This document shows, one piece after another, positions 1-11,087 of a stretch of 64,000 bases of DNA. Origin of the DNA: Trichobilharzia regenti (taxonomy: Eukaryota > Platyhelminthes > Trematoda > Strigeidida > Schistosomatidae); NCBI GenBank assembly GCA_944472135.2, contig OX235268.1:9058589-9122588 (forward strand), in the 5' to 3' direction. The notes beneath the pieces were generated by a model. The model saw only the letters and a list, made by a program, of their open reading frames with translations, was not told where the DNA came from and searched no databases. The position numbers and the translations under genes were made by a program. Positions within the stretch are counted from its first letter, which is position 1. The number at the start of each line of letters is the position of its first letter.

Positions 1-10
1 AATTTGTTTA

Positions 11-515
11 TTGTTGATTTTAAAAATCCACTCTCCAAACTACAAGCTACAAAGACTGAGATGGTTAGGACATGTGTTACGTATGCCAAGCCATCGCCTC
101 CCTCGACGAGCAATGTTAGCGGATATAGGGTCAGACTGGAAAAAAGCTAGCGGCGGTCAAACAAAAACTTGGCATCAGTCAATGAAATCCACAACAGTTG
201 GTCTAAGCCACATAGGAAGGTGTAGACTTCTAGGCTGGGGTCCTCGGGACGGTAAAAATCTATGGTTGGAAACAATTTGTGACATGGCTCAAAATCGTTC
301 TCAGTGGCGCAGATGCATCCACTCCCTGTGACTTATGATCTCCAATGAAACTGTTTTGTATTTCTTTATTACTCCTTTGTCTCACACCTCTGCTCACTGT
401 TTCTATTATGCTTTTCTTGTACTTTCTTCTCTTGCTTCGCGTGCTACACGGAGTGTGGCGACTTGAACTTCCGCACATTTGTGCAAAGTTCTATGTCGAA
501 AACAGACAGACAGAC
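11..515 (+). mobile_element. RTE1 non-LTR retrotransposon, 3' end (5'-truncated)
   Basis: The frame from 11 to 331 reads [20 protein letters not shown], then [19 protein letters not shown] and DMAQNRSQWRRC. This is the conserved C-terminal tail of RTE-type ORF2 (family knowledge: SR2/RTE elements of schistosomes). The start codon at 11 is incidental, because the element is cut at its 5' side by the window edge or by truncation. A pyrimidine-rich 3' UTR follows, ending near CAGACAGACAGACTC (about 500-515). Endonuclease and reverse transcriptase domains are absent, so the copy is inert. A more decayed relative lies at 35,735-36,100 and its duplicate near 55,860. Confidence 0.8.
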
Positions 516-519
516 TCTC

Positions 520-603
520 CAAACTGGCCATAAAGCAGTCTGCTAAAAGCGGGCCAAGAGGAGATCCCATTGCAATTCCATCTTTCTGTCTGTAGATGTC
601 ACA
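520..603 (-). pseudogene. PLE-A reverse transcriptase fragment (motif B)
   Basis: Read on the minus strand this stretch gives IYRQKDGIAMGSPLGPLLAD, the RT motif B of Penelope-like elements. It abuts, head to head, a plus-strand PLE-A fragment starting at 604 that begins just beyond the RT catalytic core. Motif C (YVDD) is missing between them. The pair looks like one insertion with an inverted 5' part rather than two insertions. Confidence 0.7.
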
Positions 604-1160
604 ATGGAGTTAGAAAGCGATTCAAAGATTCCATTTCTGGACGTGGAATTGACGAGAAGAGATGATGGAACCCTGAAGAGGTCCATCCACAGAAAACCGA
701 CATGGAATGGCCAACTAACGCATTTCTATAGTTGGATACCTCTGAGCCGAAAACGAGCCCTCATCAGCGCACTAACCCATCGCGTTAGAAAAATCTGCAG
801 CAACGATTGCATGGAAGAGGAGCTCCTATTCCTCAAAAATATCCTGGCTCAAAATGGCTACCCAACACGTTTTGTCGAAAAGAACATGAAACCTAAACCT
901 AAAAGAGAAGAATGCGATTCAGCGCCAAAGAAAACACTGTATCTAAATCTGAATTTCAAGGGAGATTCGGCAGCTGATATCCTGAAGAGGAGAATATCCA
1001 GCTCTCTAAAGAAGACCTTCCCTGCAGCAACACTAAGAGGGACATTCTCTAGCCGCCCAATACTTCGAAACAACACGAAGGACAAACTTTCGCATATGAC
1101 CAATTCAATGTGCATATACCAGTTCACTTGCTCGTGCGGAGCTAGGTACATAGGTCAGGT
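604..1160 (+). pseudogene. PLE-A fragment: end of RT to start of GIY-YIG
   Basis: The open frame reads DSKIPFLDVELTRR (the RT-distal FLD motif of PLEs), the linker NILAQNGYPTRFVEKNMK, NLNFKGDSAADILKRRI, and then CIYQFTCSCGARYIG, the start of a GIY-YIG endonuclease with its cysteines. At about 1155-1160 the endonuclease breaks off and a different family (PLE-B type) follows in frame. Both the RT core and the catalytic end of the endonuclease are missing, so this is a dead fragment. Confidence 0.8.
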
Positions 1161-1858
1161 CAGGAAGAAAACCCGCTCCAACAAATATTTAGACTTCAAA
1201 TCATCACACCCCATCAGCGCAAAGATTTCAGTTGTTTCGAGTCTTCTTAGACGAGCACACTCCTTGATAACAGATGAGCAAGAAAAAGAAGAAGAAATTT
1301 CAAACATTACTGAGAATCTCAAGCAAAACAACTACCCAAGGAACTTCATCAACAAAATCAACACACATTAAGTATGGCCGAAAATGCATTCCGAAAACAT
1401 GGACTTCAACAGTCGTCACTCCATATAGAGCAGAGACGTCAGACGATATGAGAAGAGTACTCAATCAGCTGGACATTAGAGTTTTCTTCAAAACATCGGA
1501 CACACTTCAAAACAACCTTGTCCATATAAAAGACCAAATCCCTAAAGATTCTCTATCTAATTGTGTCTATAAAATAAAATGCTCGGAATGCGATGCGATC
1601 TATATCGGACAAACATCTCGAGAAATCAAAATCAGAAGAAATGAACACCGTAGAGCTTCTCTTCGACCACAAAAATATCCAGTTGAACTAGAAAAACTTC
1701 AGAAATCATCATCCATAGCCTGTATACATGCTATAGAATCAGGCCACAAAATTGATTTTGATAATATTGAAATAATCCAGAAAAACTTCAGAAACCACAA
1801 AGAACGTCTTATATCAGAAGCACTTCATATCAAGTGGAATCCAGATTGTCTGAAGTGA
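1161..1858 (+). pseudogene. PLE-B-type fragment with GIY-YIG endonuclease, fused to PLE-A
   Basis: Starts at RSNKYLDFKSSHP, equivalent to NSDRYLDYHSAHP in the intact PLE-B at 43-45 kb, and runs to ISEALHIKWNPDCLK. The endonuclease reads CVYKIKCSECDAIYIGQTSR, with the His-rich tail ACIHAIESGHKIDFD. One frameshift near 1275-1370 splits it in two frames (604-1371 and 1274-1858). The RT is absent. The in-frame joint to PLE-A at about 1160 makes a chimera. Confidence 0.8.
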
Positions 1859-2307
1859 ATAGGAATGATGGACTAAAACAGAATCTGACCTGGTTACAAC
1901 ACCCCCCTCCCCATCAAGTGGCAAGATCAACACAGTGTCATTCGACGGCGTCTTCAACGTCTGACCAATCCATCTGCATTTTCTCCTACATATTTGTTGC
2001 GCGATCGGCTCTTGCTTGGTTCACTCGTAGAGTTCCTTGTCGCGGATTCTTTCTTCCCGGTCGTTTGGTCTTCACTATGGAGTCAGCGAAGGCAACTGTT
2101 GACAGAAGTCTGTACTAACTTCTTGGAAACACTTTCCGTGAAAGGTCAAGCTTCTGATGGATATACAAGAACTGATTGACTTAACGTTGGTGTTGAAACT
2201 CCGGTACGTTTTCCTTGTACTGAGTTCAAAAGATTTTCAAACTGATCTCAGAGTGATAATTGTCTGTCTTGTCTTTCTGATTCTGGTTTTCACATCTTTA
2301 TTGGTTC

Positions 2308-3372
2308 TTCTTAAAGAAGTGGAAATTCTCTTCCGGAAGACATCACTGAGTAGGTCACCTTTGAAGTCGAGGTTCATATAAAGTATCTTTTTTGGCACGG
2401 ATGGTGTCTTTTGCTTTTGGATTTTCTGTTTGATGTTTTTGTCTACAAATCCTAATGGATAACAGTTTTGAATGAAAATTTCTTTCAGGAAGTGTAGTTC
2501 TTCTTCCAGGGTATCAGAGATGCAGATGCCTTGGACGCGAGTGACAAGAGATCTAATTAGGTCTGTAAGCGCAATATCGCTTGAAATTAAGTCACGCGTA
2601 GATAAAGGCTATCCCGGTCCAGAACAAACAAGAAGCCGGTCACTGTTTCTACGGTACTATTAATAAACAAATCAATAATTATATATACAACAAACCTTAA
2701 CGGTTTCAAGAGTACAAAGCACAACGCTTAACAGAAAGCAAGGTACCGCTATCAGAGCGGAATAACGTTAAAGCCAAAATTGCGAACTAGCCGGAACCAC
2801 ACACGACCGTTCAGGTAAGCAGTCAGTAGAAGAATGAACCCAAGCAAGGCATGGCATAAAACAGAGAGCGTTTAAGAGAGATAGACCGAGCATAGGCACA
2901 AAGATAGAATTTAATTGGCTACTTAACCAGGTAGGAAAATACAGATGAAAATCAATAAATAAGATAAACTCGACAGAATAGTACAAAGTTAGACATGGGT
3001 CAGCAAAAATAACAGTTCACAAAATACTCTGATTGGGCCATGAGTTCAACTGTCTGACTAAACAGATCGAGGTAAAAACACATACACACAGTTCATTAAA
3101 CAAGCAGGGATAGACACGTTAGGCATGGATAATTGGGTTGCAACAACGCTAGGCTGATCCGGGACAGGTTGACTTGATTCAAGGATGGGAATAGAATTGA
3201 TCTTACAAGGTCTCTTTTTCGAGTGATTGGTACCCAACTGTAGAAGCTTGTCAGTTAGTCGTTCCATATCGGTTTCCCTATGGATGGACCTTCTTGAAGT
3301 TCCATCAACTCTTCTTGTTAGTTCAACATCAAGAAAAAAGATTTTAGATTAGTTTTCAATTTCAATTCAATG
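2308..3372 (-). mobile_element. PLE-A insertion in RTE2, flanked by an 11-bp direct repeat
   Basis: The direct repeat TTTATTGGTTC occurs at 2297-2307 and 3373-3383. Inside, the minus strand reads SKIFFLDVELTRRVDGT (about 3345-3290) and, further on, DTLEEELHFLKEIFIQNCYP, GFVDKNIK and MNLDFKGDLLSDVFRKRIS (about 2530-2320). It is a middle piece of PLE-A without RT core or endonuclease, and is itself split by an unrelated insertion at about 2590-3203. Confidence 0.7.
2590..3203. mobile_element. Unidentified insertion of about 0.6 kb inside PLE-A, LTR-like
   Basis: PLE-A homology stops near 3203 and resumes near 2590; the bases between do not resemble a PLE. On the minus strand there is a short open tail up to a stop near 3058, then a stretch beginning TGTTTAGTCAGACAG and ending near GTAGAAACA (about 3068-2643), with TATATATAA near its end. 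That layout could be a pol tail plus LTR, but no second LTR or clear target repeat was found. It could equally be another repeat class. Confidence 0.35.
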
Positions 3373-3827
3373 TTTATTGGTTCCACTTGTAGTTGAAAGG
3401 ATGCTTCCTAGCTAATTGAACGAAGCAATTTCTTTCATGTGTATTCCGTCGGTAGTGATTTGTGTTTGTTGTTGTTAGTTGGCTGGTTGTTTTCATCGCC
3501 TCAATCTTCTCTATGTTTACTTGAAGTTCTGACTTCTCCGGCTGCCTCTCCTCCTAACTTTTCGATTTTTGCCAGTAAGTCTTCTAGTTTTCGTGACACT
3601 AGATGTAAATCTCTCGCGTAATCTAGTCCACGACAATTAGGAATATCATGGGTGATAGTAGGCAGTAGCCTACTGATACGAGACATTGTCGCATAGCTGT
3701 TGAATGGGAGTTGATAAGGATGTGGGACATGTCATAGTGTTGAAGTAATTGCCAAATTAATTCTGAGTCACCACTATCGAAGGCTTTTTCAAAGTCGATG
3801 AAGCTGAGGTAGAGATTAGACTACCAT

Positions 3828-5121
3828 AGAATTGATGTAAAATATTTGTAGCTCAGGTGGCCAAATATATGAACAAGTCAAAGGAACACTCATAGGATCG
3901 CCAATATCAGGTTTGATTGCAGAAGCAGTGATTGATGCCAAGGCTCGAAAACATAATTCTACCAAAGATCAAACCCAAGATTCGGATACGTTATGTAGAC
4001 GACACATTTGTAATAATCAAAGGAAACTAGTTGGATAAAACTCACAACTTAATAAAAAAACGTCTTCAACGACATCAAATTCACAAGAGAAGAGGAATCC
4101 GAAAACAAAATCCCATTTTTGGACGTTTTAGTCAAGCGAACAACCACTGGGGAATTAAAAAGTCAAGTTTATAGGAAATCAACTCACACAGACCAAATCC
4201 TGAATTACAACAGCAACAATCCAATAACACACAAAAGGAATTGCATACAAACACTATTCAAGAGAGCAAGGACTCATTGCAGCATTCCCACCTTAAAGAA
4301 AATTGAAGAAAGATATATCATGGAAGTCTTCCAAAAGAATGGATATCCACGGAATTTCATCAAAAACATATACCCCCAAGCCAACCTATCAAACCAAAAG
4401 CCACCAAGGAAACCACAAAGAAAATCGCCTTACTACATATAAAGGATGTCTCGGAAATCACTACAAGACTCTTCAAACATTTAGGAATTGACGTCGTACA
4501 CAAACCAACAAAGTAACTTCACCTAACTGGCTCTATGTCAACCAAAAGACTCAACAGCGAACGAAGATAAAACCAACATCATCTACAAAATATAAATTGT
4601 AACAACTGAGAAAAACACAACATTGGCCAAAGTGGACGTCCCCTTCATCTTCGTATCCATGAGCATCAGCTAGCCGTCAAAGGACACGATATCCACTCCC
4701 TCATATCACTCACTACATACAGACAACCACGAACATCAATTCGACTGGGACAAGAATGCTAGAGAATTTTTAGAAGCCTTCCTGGCATTCCAGTGAATGA
4801 TCAATCAATAGACACATAGAGATCGACAAAATTTATCAACCGATAAGAAAGAAACCTCACATACAAAGGGTCAAGTTTCAAGTGAATGAAACAATCAGTT
4901 CCAATACAAGTAACCTAGATGGTGTGAAAAAAGACAAAAACAACCAATCACGTCTAAGGTCACCGACCAGAAGAGATGATTAATAAACTCGTGGAGAAAT
5001 CTAAAAGCTCACTTCAATTCAAATTGAAGTATGCGCTGAAGGAAGATGTTGCCTAGTAAAGGGCAATGAAAGCTTCGCAAATTAACTAACTATCCAGCTC
5101 AGAGAACACAATCACATCAAA
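3828..5121 (+). mobile_element. PLE-C insertion in RTE2, flanked by a 13-bp direct repeat
   Basis: ATTAGACTACCAT occurs at 3815-3827 and 5122-5134, the likely target-site duplication. Frames inside read GSPISGLIAEAV (RT motif B), then RIRYVDDTFVIIK (motif C, about 3975-4020), NKIPFLDVLVKRTTTGE (from about 4100) and VYRKSTHTDQILNYNSNNP. After these come a linker and a decayed GIY-YIG region near 4600-4750 with CNNCEKHNIGQSGR and HEHQLAVKGHDIHS. Several frameshifts and stops break it. The 5' half is missing. Its 3' 0.75 kb recurs at 36,431 and 56,559. Confidence 0.75.
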
Positions 5122-5160
5122 ATTAGACTACCATTCTATGCTTTGTTATTTGGACTGCTA

Positions 5161-5889
5161 AGATAATACATTGAAATAAATTTGCCCAGTATCTATTTCC
5201 TTCATAAAACTATTTGTTTGAATGTCTTATCATCATGCCTAATACTGTCTGTCAGCTGTTCAGAGTACGTCATTAGTGGATTATAACTTGGTGTATACTA
5301 ATTATGATTAAGTTACCAAACAAATACTACCGGTATAGTCACAGCAGTGTGTTATCTCTATTAATTGTGATACTGATAATTATAAAACCATAAACTGACT
5401 CGAATATTAATAACAACAATCTTCGAAATGAATCATAACTTCCAATATGGATGTAGTCCCAAGTGTATTCACACACATACATGTATTTCTAATATTTCTT
5501 TAACACTGTTATATATATATATATATATTGCACGTAATACGATTAATATACACTGACAACATGTTACTAAGCTATTCAAATATCCCGGGAGAATTTCTAT
5601 CTCATTTCTAGTATAATAAATAATCTTACGTGTTTGATAAAGAGTTTTACAATATTCGAAATACCGCCAATTAATTTAAATTCGCGAAATCGGATGACTC
5701 ATAAAAACAAATGTTTTGCTGAGAAATTAAATCTCTATAGCCTCCGCCTTTAAAGTCATCTACAGAGGCAAAGAGTAATTTACCCAAATCCCTACGTACC
5801 TGACGGTGAAGCCATCTTTGGCTATCGACACAGAAAAGCCAGATCTCTGTGGACAGAAAAAAAGTTCGCTCAACCCCTCCAACTTTCAT
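5161..5889. other. Stretch with no recognised gene; short (TA)n tract
   Basis: AT-rich sequence holding a (TA)n run at about 5509-5528. A minus-strand frame of 72 codons (5671-5889, FFLSTEIWLFCVDSQRWLHR...) is open, but I recognise no family and see no supporting neighbour. It may be chance or a piece of an old repeat. Confidence 0.4.
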
Positions 5890-6460
5890 GGTTTTAATCC
5901 CTCTATGCTACAGTATGGTAATCCCTAATCATATTTTACCTCTACGAATTTTTCATTTTGTTTATTCAGTTTGTATTCTCTCTCTTTCTTATTACGTCAA
6001 TTGTTACTATTACTACTCTCACGTTGAACTGTCCTCGGTATTATTTTACTTGTTCCACTTGTCATTCTAAATCAATTCTCTTTTTTACAACGTTAAATTC
6101 TATGCTATTAAATTTCACATAATATTACGTAACATTTTTATTGTATTCGATTTGTCTACTAATCCTACAATTGCACAGCCTTTTTCAAGTTCTATTCATC
6201 CTATGAATTATTCCACATATTTATATGACATTAGTTTGTTTTTTGAAACCTGACATTTAACTATGATTATAATCACAAACATTTTAGTTTTTAATTGCAC
6301 TTCATACTACCATTATTATTATTTTATGCATTCACACCTAAGATTCAATTCGCTCACCGGATATAACTTCTTAAAAAAAACCATATATATACGACTGTAC
6401 AGCTTGATGATAAATTCGATGTTGAAAAGAGTCTCTTCACTAAATCACTTCTTTTTGATT
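5890..6460 (+). repeat. PLE 3' UTR and terminal repeat, 5'-truncated
   Basis: Pyrimidine-rich sequence like the 3' UTR following the PLE-A coding end at 11,650-12,150. It leads to GACTGTACAGCTTGATGATA and GTTGAAAAGAGTCTCTTC near 6395-6440. The TGTACAGC...GAAAAGAGT block recurs as the terminal repeat of PLE-A-like copies at 13.8, 16.0, 30.6, 37.5, 37.8 and 38.5 kb. Only the tail of the element is present. Confidence 0.5.
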
Positions 6461-6709
6461 TTCTATATGTTACAATGGGAATTTTCCATGAGTTAAATTA
6501 AATCTACCTTTAATTTGTTCCTTATGTCTATTGATGGAGGTAATCTAACATTTAAGAGTGACTTTATTGCATATCCCCGCTAACTGTACCATCATCGATC
6601 TCCATTGCTATGTTGATTTAGGAGCAAGTTATATTTTTTTAATATGCTTTTTAAATGAAATTTTGTGGTAAAACAACTTTTTTGACGTAGTTAATATCTG
6701 AATAAGGCA

Positions 6710-7574
6710 TTTAGAAGACAAATTTTGCGAGATGATGTCTTCATTTCGTAGTTTCTTTAAAAAACCGGTTTACAACTAACATGGTTAACAATAATAAAAT
6801 AAAATAAAGTTCATGAAAATTACTCAGTTGAATAAAAAACAAAAGTACATACTAATGACCAGTTATCATTTATTAACCTACCATTCAAGAGTGACCAGAT
6901 TATGCAGTTGACAGCTAGCTCAAATACTTCGGTCAGCTATCAAACGCACATTCTACGCCGGCACATCTCTTTTTCTCACTTGCCGAACATTTTCGATCCC
7001 TGTACCTATGATTAAAGGACGAAATTCTGTGGACTGTACTTCAAACTGTATCTACAAGTTCACCTGGAGTTGCTGCGGCGACACCTATATAGGTAGAACC
7101 AACAGAATGTTCCAGTGTGGTCGTCGAAAAGAACATGTTCCAATTGGCAATTAAATCATATCGAAAATCCCAATGTGATTAATTTTAATAGAAATCCAGC
7201 ATCATCATCCTTTGCAAAACACTTATTAATGTCAGGTCACAAAATCAATATTGACGACTACTTCACAATTATTTCAACACATAACTCTAATTCAAGGTTG
7301 GTTGGTTATTGAAGGTGATTGAAGCACGTTGGTGGATCAATCACATACAGCCTAAACTGTGTGTACAGTCAAAACAATAGACTTTAATCCTCGCCTACCA
7401 TGGACTACATGACCTACTTAAATATGATTGGTCATTAGTATGTACTTTTGTTTTTTTATTTAACTGAGTAATTGTCGTCACCTTTATTCGATTGTTCTTC
7501 ACCATGTTAGTTGTAAAGCGGTTGTAAAGGAACTACGAAATGATGAGATTATCTCGCGAAATTTGTCTTCTAAA
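6710..7574. mobile_element. PLE-D fragment flanked by inverted copies of its 3' end
   Basis: The arms at 6710-6872 and 7418-7574 are inverted copies of each other; the left begins TTTAGAAGACAAATTTTGCG and the right ends CGCGAAATTTGTCTTCTAAA. Between them the plus strand, 6930-7390, is the C-terminal part of a PLE: FYAGTSLF, CIYKFTWSCCGDTYIGRTNR (GIY-YIG with its zinc-binding cysteines) and MSGHKIN. Frameshifts near 7150 and later break it. The left arm is thus a 3'-end-only copy in opposite orientation. Confidence 0.75.
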
Positions 7575-7955
7575 AGTACTTTACATCACCGGCATAATGT
7601 ACTTGAACTGGCTTACATTTGCTGCACTTTTATGAAGACATTTTTGTTTGATACTGATATCTGAGCAATATGGTGGATTAAATAGGGTGGAGAGTTCAGA
7701 ATTTAAACGTATATTTTTGAATTTTCATGGAATCATACTGGTATATTCGGTGTATTTATTGAAACGCCGTTATCTTATTGGTTTGGTAGTTGTTGTTGGT
7801 ATTCGTAGGACATTTTCAGCCTTAATTAATCAATTAATCAATTCATAGCAAAAACCAGGAAGTCTATGAAAGCCAAAGTGGCGCACACCTCAGATGTCCT
7901 CACGTACCTGATTACAACGATGTTGAAGTTATTCAAATCCAGTAAAGTACTACAA
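7575..7955. other. No recognised feature
   Basis: Low-coding AT-rich sequence between PLE-D and the CR1 tail. A 66-codon frame at 7648-7848 has no recognisable motif. Confidence 0.4.
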
Positions 7956-7956
7956 G

Positions 7957-8365
7957 ATAAGATAGGATAAGATAATAGCTTTATTCCAAAACAGTACTTG
8001 TGATACAGAATGGAATTCTCAGCATTTTACTACAATATTTCATCCAGTTAGTACATTAACAATAAATAAAGTTCTACATAGATTAAGGTTATCTCAGTTA
8101 GTTTTGACAACAACATATTAGCATGTTGGTAGCAAAGCCAAAATTGAACAGAGTGTTTGAAGGTGTTAGAAAAGTAGATACTACTAGCATATTTACTGGC
8201 ATAAGCGGTAACAAAATGGTCGGGATATACAGAATGTGAAAGAACGAACAAGAATGTTTTAAGTAGAGTTTGTAAGGAAGAGAGAAACAAAACAGCACAT
8301 AACAAAATAAATACAGAAAAAACAAAAGAAAACGTTTTACCTATAAATGATGTGAGTTGGAAACA
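7957..8365 (-). mobile_element. CR1 LINE 3' UTR fragment
   Basis: The minus strand matches the 3' UTR of the CR1 element ending at 35,515: AACTCACATCATTTATAGGT, the TTCTTGTTCGTTCTTT block, then GAATAAAGC and a short tail based on GATAAGATAGGA. It is 5'-truncated inside the UTR and keeps no coding sequence. Confidence 0.75.
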
Positions 8366-8925
8366 TGTTATAGTGTGCATTGAACTTGTAAGTGTTAGCA
8401 TAAACTTAAGGTAGACCTCAAAATAACCACACTAACAAAAAACTTCACCGCTTTATAACTTTAGCAGTACACTCTACCTAACGTGTAAGTATTGACGAAC
8501 GAAATCAAAGTAAAAAGACTTGAGTTGGGAAGTGTGTCTGGGACGGAGTTGTATTTTACACAAATGAAATATCAAATTTAATCAATAAAGCTGTTATACA
8601 ACTTATCTCCTGCCTTGACTGGTGGTAGGCTAGAATGAAAGCACAACGAGAGAGAGAGCGAATCAAGTATGTGCAGGAGAGTCACAAATCAAAAGATGAA
8701 GTAGTGTCAAACGAGTGGATGAGTGAATGCGTTGAAACAAAAGTTCAAAGTTTCAATGTACACTACAAACTCAGTTAACATTTTGGCCAGAAACATAGTG
8801 AATGTTACAAGTGTTCATAAAATATATTGCAGTTTCCGCACATATATGAACACAATACATACAATCTTTGCTTGTATCTATGGATTCCATTGACTTTTAG
8901 CAATCAAAACACCATAAAAAGTGCA
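8366..8925. other. No recognised gene
   Basis: AT-rich sequence with a short GAGAGAGAGAG run near 8650. No coding signature, RNA gene or repeat family was recognised. Confidence 0.35.
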
Positions 8926-9352
8926 GAAGCATGCACAATTTCGATATCAACCATATTCTTTGGTTCTTGCGACAGAAATAGGTACAATATAGAAAAAAAT
9001 CCCCATTTCGACATTTAGAAAACAGAAAGATTGAGAGAGCGAAGAAATATTTACTTTTCAATTAGATCCTCATCTCATTCTGGCTCTACTCTAATATACG
9101 CATAGACAGCATTTTTATTACAATACACAACAGTTTACGATTCAAGTGGCGCTGATATGTTTGTTAACAATAATTAGTCAGTGTCAAAATATCAATGGGG
9201 TGATAATTAACGAAGAAAATTAATATATATATAATTAAAAGATGGAAATGGTTACAACAAGTGGATTGCATAATGCATAATTTTGGAAAAATGAAGAGCA
9301 ATTAAGGAATAAGCGTGTGCACAGACTGATTACGTAACAGACTGTTAATGAA

Positions 9353-9485
9353 AATAAAACAATTTGTACAGTGATAATTTGTAACTAAAGTTGAAGTGGT
9401 CATAAGAATAAAATAATTTTTACAAGGATAACACGTAATTAAAGATGAAGTAGTCAGAAAAATAAAATAATTTGGATAATTATAG
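9353..9485. repeat. Tandem repeat, period 54 bp, about 2.5 copies
   Basis: Units at 9353-9406 and 9407-9460 both open AATAAAAYAATTT and end with GAAGTRGTCA; a third partial unit starts at 9461. They lie in the PLE 3' UTR. Confidence 0.65.
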
Positions 9486-9692
9486 TTTTAATGACAAGCC
9501 CTCGAGTGGAACCCGAAAGGGAAGCGGCGAGTTGGTCGTCAGTGCTAAGGTGACTTGGATGAGGTCATGTGAGGAGGAGATGGAAGCAGACTTGCAGCGG
9601 AGTGAAAAAGTTGGCAGAAAACTGAAGGTAATGGAGACGCGCAGCTGAAGTCCTATGTTCCTCTAGGAATTAAAGGATATAATAATAAATAG
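9484..9692 (+). mobile_element. RTE2 3' end
   Basis: Starts at CCCTCGAGTGGAACCCGAAAG (the ALEWNPKGKR region of the RTE2 C-terminus) and ends LKSYVPLGIKGYNN with an ATAATAATAAA tail. It matches the minus-strand copy at 28,190-28,380. Similar ATAGTTTT bases on both sides may be a blurred target duplication. Very short, 5'-truncated and inactive. Confidence 0.65.
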
Positions 9693-10019
9693 TTTTTACA
9701 GCTTTTTAAAAAGAAAACATATTTTAGGTGGAGGGGGGTTTATACAATCATGTGACGATGGTCAAGGTAAGGAAAGTGGCTGTACAAATTTCTTCTGAAT
9801 ACACAAGTTTGGCTTCTTCAGGTGGATAACTATTGCTTCAAATGTATGTAGAAGACGAAATCGTAAAGCAAAATTAAGATTAGTAGGAATGCGATAAATA
9901 ATTTCAAATGCAGCATTAACGTCCTCTACCTTATGCTCACTATCTATAAGGTGGGCTAAAATAGAGCTACTAATAGATCTTGTTTGTCCTCTCTTGCTTA
10001 ACCATGCCGGATGATGTTC

Positions 10020-10975
10020 GGGACAAACAACTCATTCTAATAGATACTTAGACTTTAATTCATCTCATCCGTTAGCTATTAAGGCAGGCTTAGTTAAGTG
10101 TTTAACTATCCGAGCAGTAGCACTAAGTAGCACAAGAAAAGACCTAAATAATGAACTAAAACAGATAGAAGAGGTTTTGGTGTTAAATAACTATCCTTTA
10201 AAATTCATTAGGAAGATCGAAAAAGGCCAAACGAAAAATAAACATAATTGTGAAACTAGTAATAATAACATAAATAAGAGAGATTATGAGTCATCCACTG
10301 TTATAAGGAGGGGACATCTGAAACCCTACGTAGGATTCGAAATAAAACAGGAATTACGGTGGTGGCATTTAAACCTACAAATTCACTCAGGGACAAGCTC
10401 TGTAGGTTAAAGGACCCAGTTGACTCAATTAGACAAAATAATATAACTTAAAAAATACCCTGCAATGACTGTGAGTTAGGTCAACTACATAGGTCAAACT
10501 AGTAGGTCAGGGATAGTCAGATTATCAGAACAAAAGAATTTAGCTAAGTTAAGAATGGTTGACCCCGAAAAGACAAGTAATTTAGAAAAGAGCTCAGCAA
10601 TTGCAATGCATGCGCTAACACACAATCACACAATAGGATGGTGGGAGAGGGTTAAAATTCTAAAAAGTAATCTAGGTAGGTGGAGAGAGAGAGGTTGATT
10701 ACTGAATCCTTGTTCATCGAGTCTACACCAAACACATGCAATAGGGAATGACTCATCACTCATACCTGAAATATGGAAAACACTATTACTAATCAAATCA
10801 AGTGAAAATCAAGAGAAAAACAATGGAAGTATATAAATGAATTTAGGAAGTCGTGTGAGTACCTTGATATGATTATGAGTGACAATAAATTGTGCTCGAA
10901 ACCTTGTCATCAGTAAAGATTACTGTATAACACTGTGGGACTTTATCAAAACAAAAATTTACCCTTAATGGGATT
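10020..10975 (+). mobile_element. PLE-B2 fragment with decayed endonuclease and 3' terminal repeat
   Basis: Begins at THSNRYLDFNSSHP, the same ORF position as the PLE-B start at 1161, and continues LVLNNYPLKFIRKIEKG. A GIY-YIG relic follows, with NYIGQTSRSGIVRL and SSAIAMHALTHNHT near 10,480-10,640. Multiple stops and frameshifts are visible. The 3' UTR and a terminal repeat with GATTACTGTATAACACTG and ACTTTATCAAAAC run to about 10,970. Close relatives lie inverted at 39.5-40.6 and 47.8-48.7 kb. Confidence 0.7.
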
Positions 10976-11084
10976 ACCTCTCTTATCTGGTCTAGTGATC
11001 TTCATTGATATTTTCGCCCTCAATATGTCCCTTCAACTTGATCTAAGCAGTCTATTTTCTCACCTACTAACTCTTTATTGATTT

Positions 11085-11087
<3 letters not shown>

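Larger units (their letters stand above)
1930..5160 (-). mobile_element. RTE2 LINE copy split by two PLE insertions
   Basis: Three minus-strand pieces belong to one RTE-like ORF2. Bases 5135-5160 plus 3384-3827 give SIEW, FIDFEKAFDS (RT palm), FLIVVDWITRE and LQVNIEKIEAMKT. Bases 1930-2296 give KDVKTRIRK, FNTNVKS and CRRKCRWIGQTLK. PLE-C lies at 3828-5121 and PLE-A at 2308-3372. Removing PLE-A with one copy of its 11-bp repeat rejoins the RTE frame as GSILSTTSGTNKDVKTRI, which supports a single original element. The endonuclease is not seen; there are stops and frameshifts, so it is inactive. Confidence 0.75.
8930..10019 (-). mobile_element. PLE-A-like C-terminal part, 3' UTR and terminal repeat
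   Basis: The minus strand from 10,019 to 9740 reads CPEHHPAWLSKRGQTRSI, SILAHLIDSEHKVEDVNAAF and LCIQKKFVQPLSLP, the GIY-YIG C-terminal half and the LCIQK terminus typical of PLE-A copies here. The 3' UTR follows leftward and is interrupted by an RTE2 tail at 9484-9692. The terminal region (8930-9190) matches 26,200-26,440 in opposite orientation. At about 10,020 it meets a PLE-B-type fragment head to head. Confidence 0.65.
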
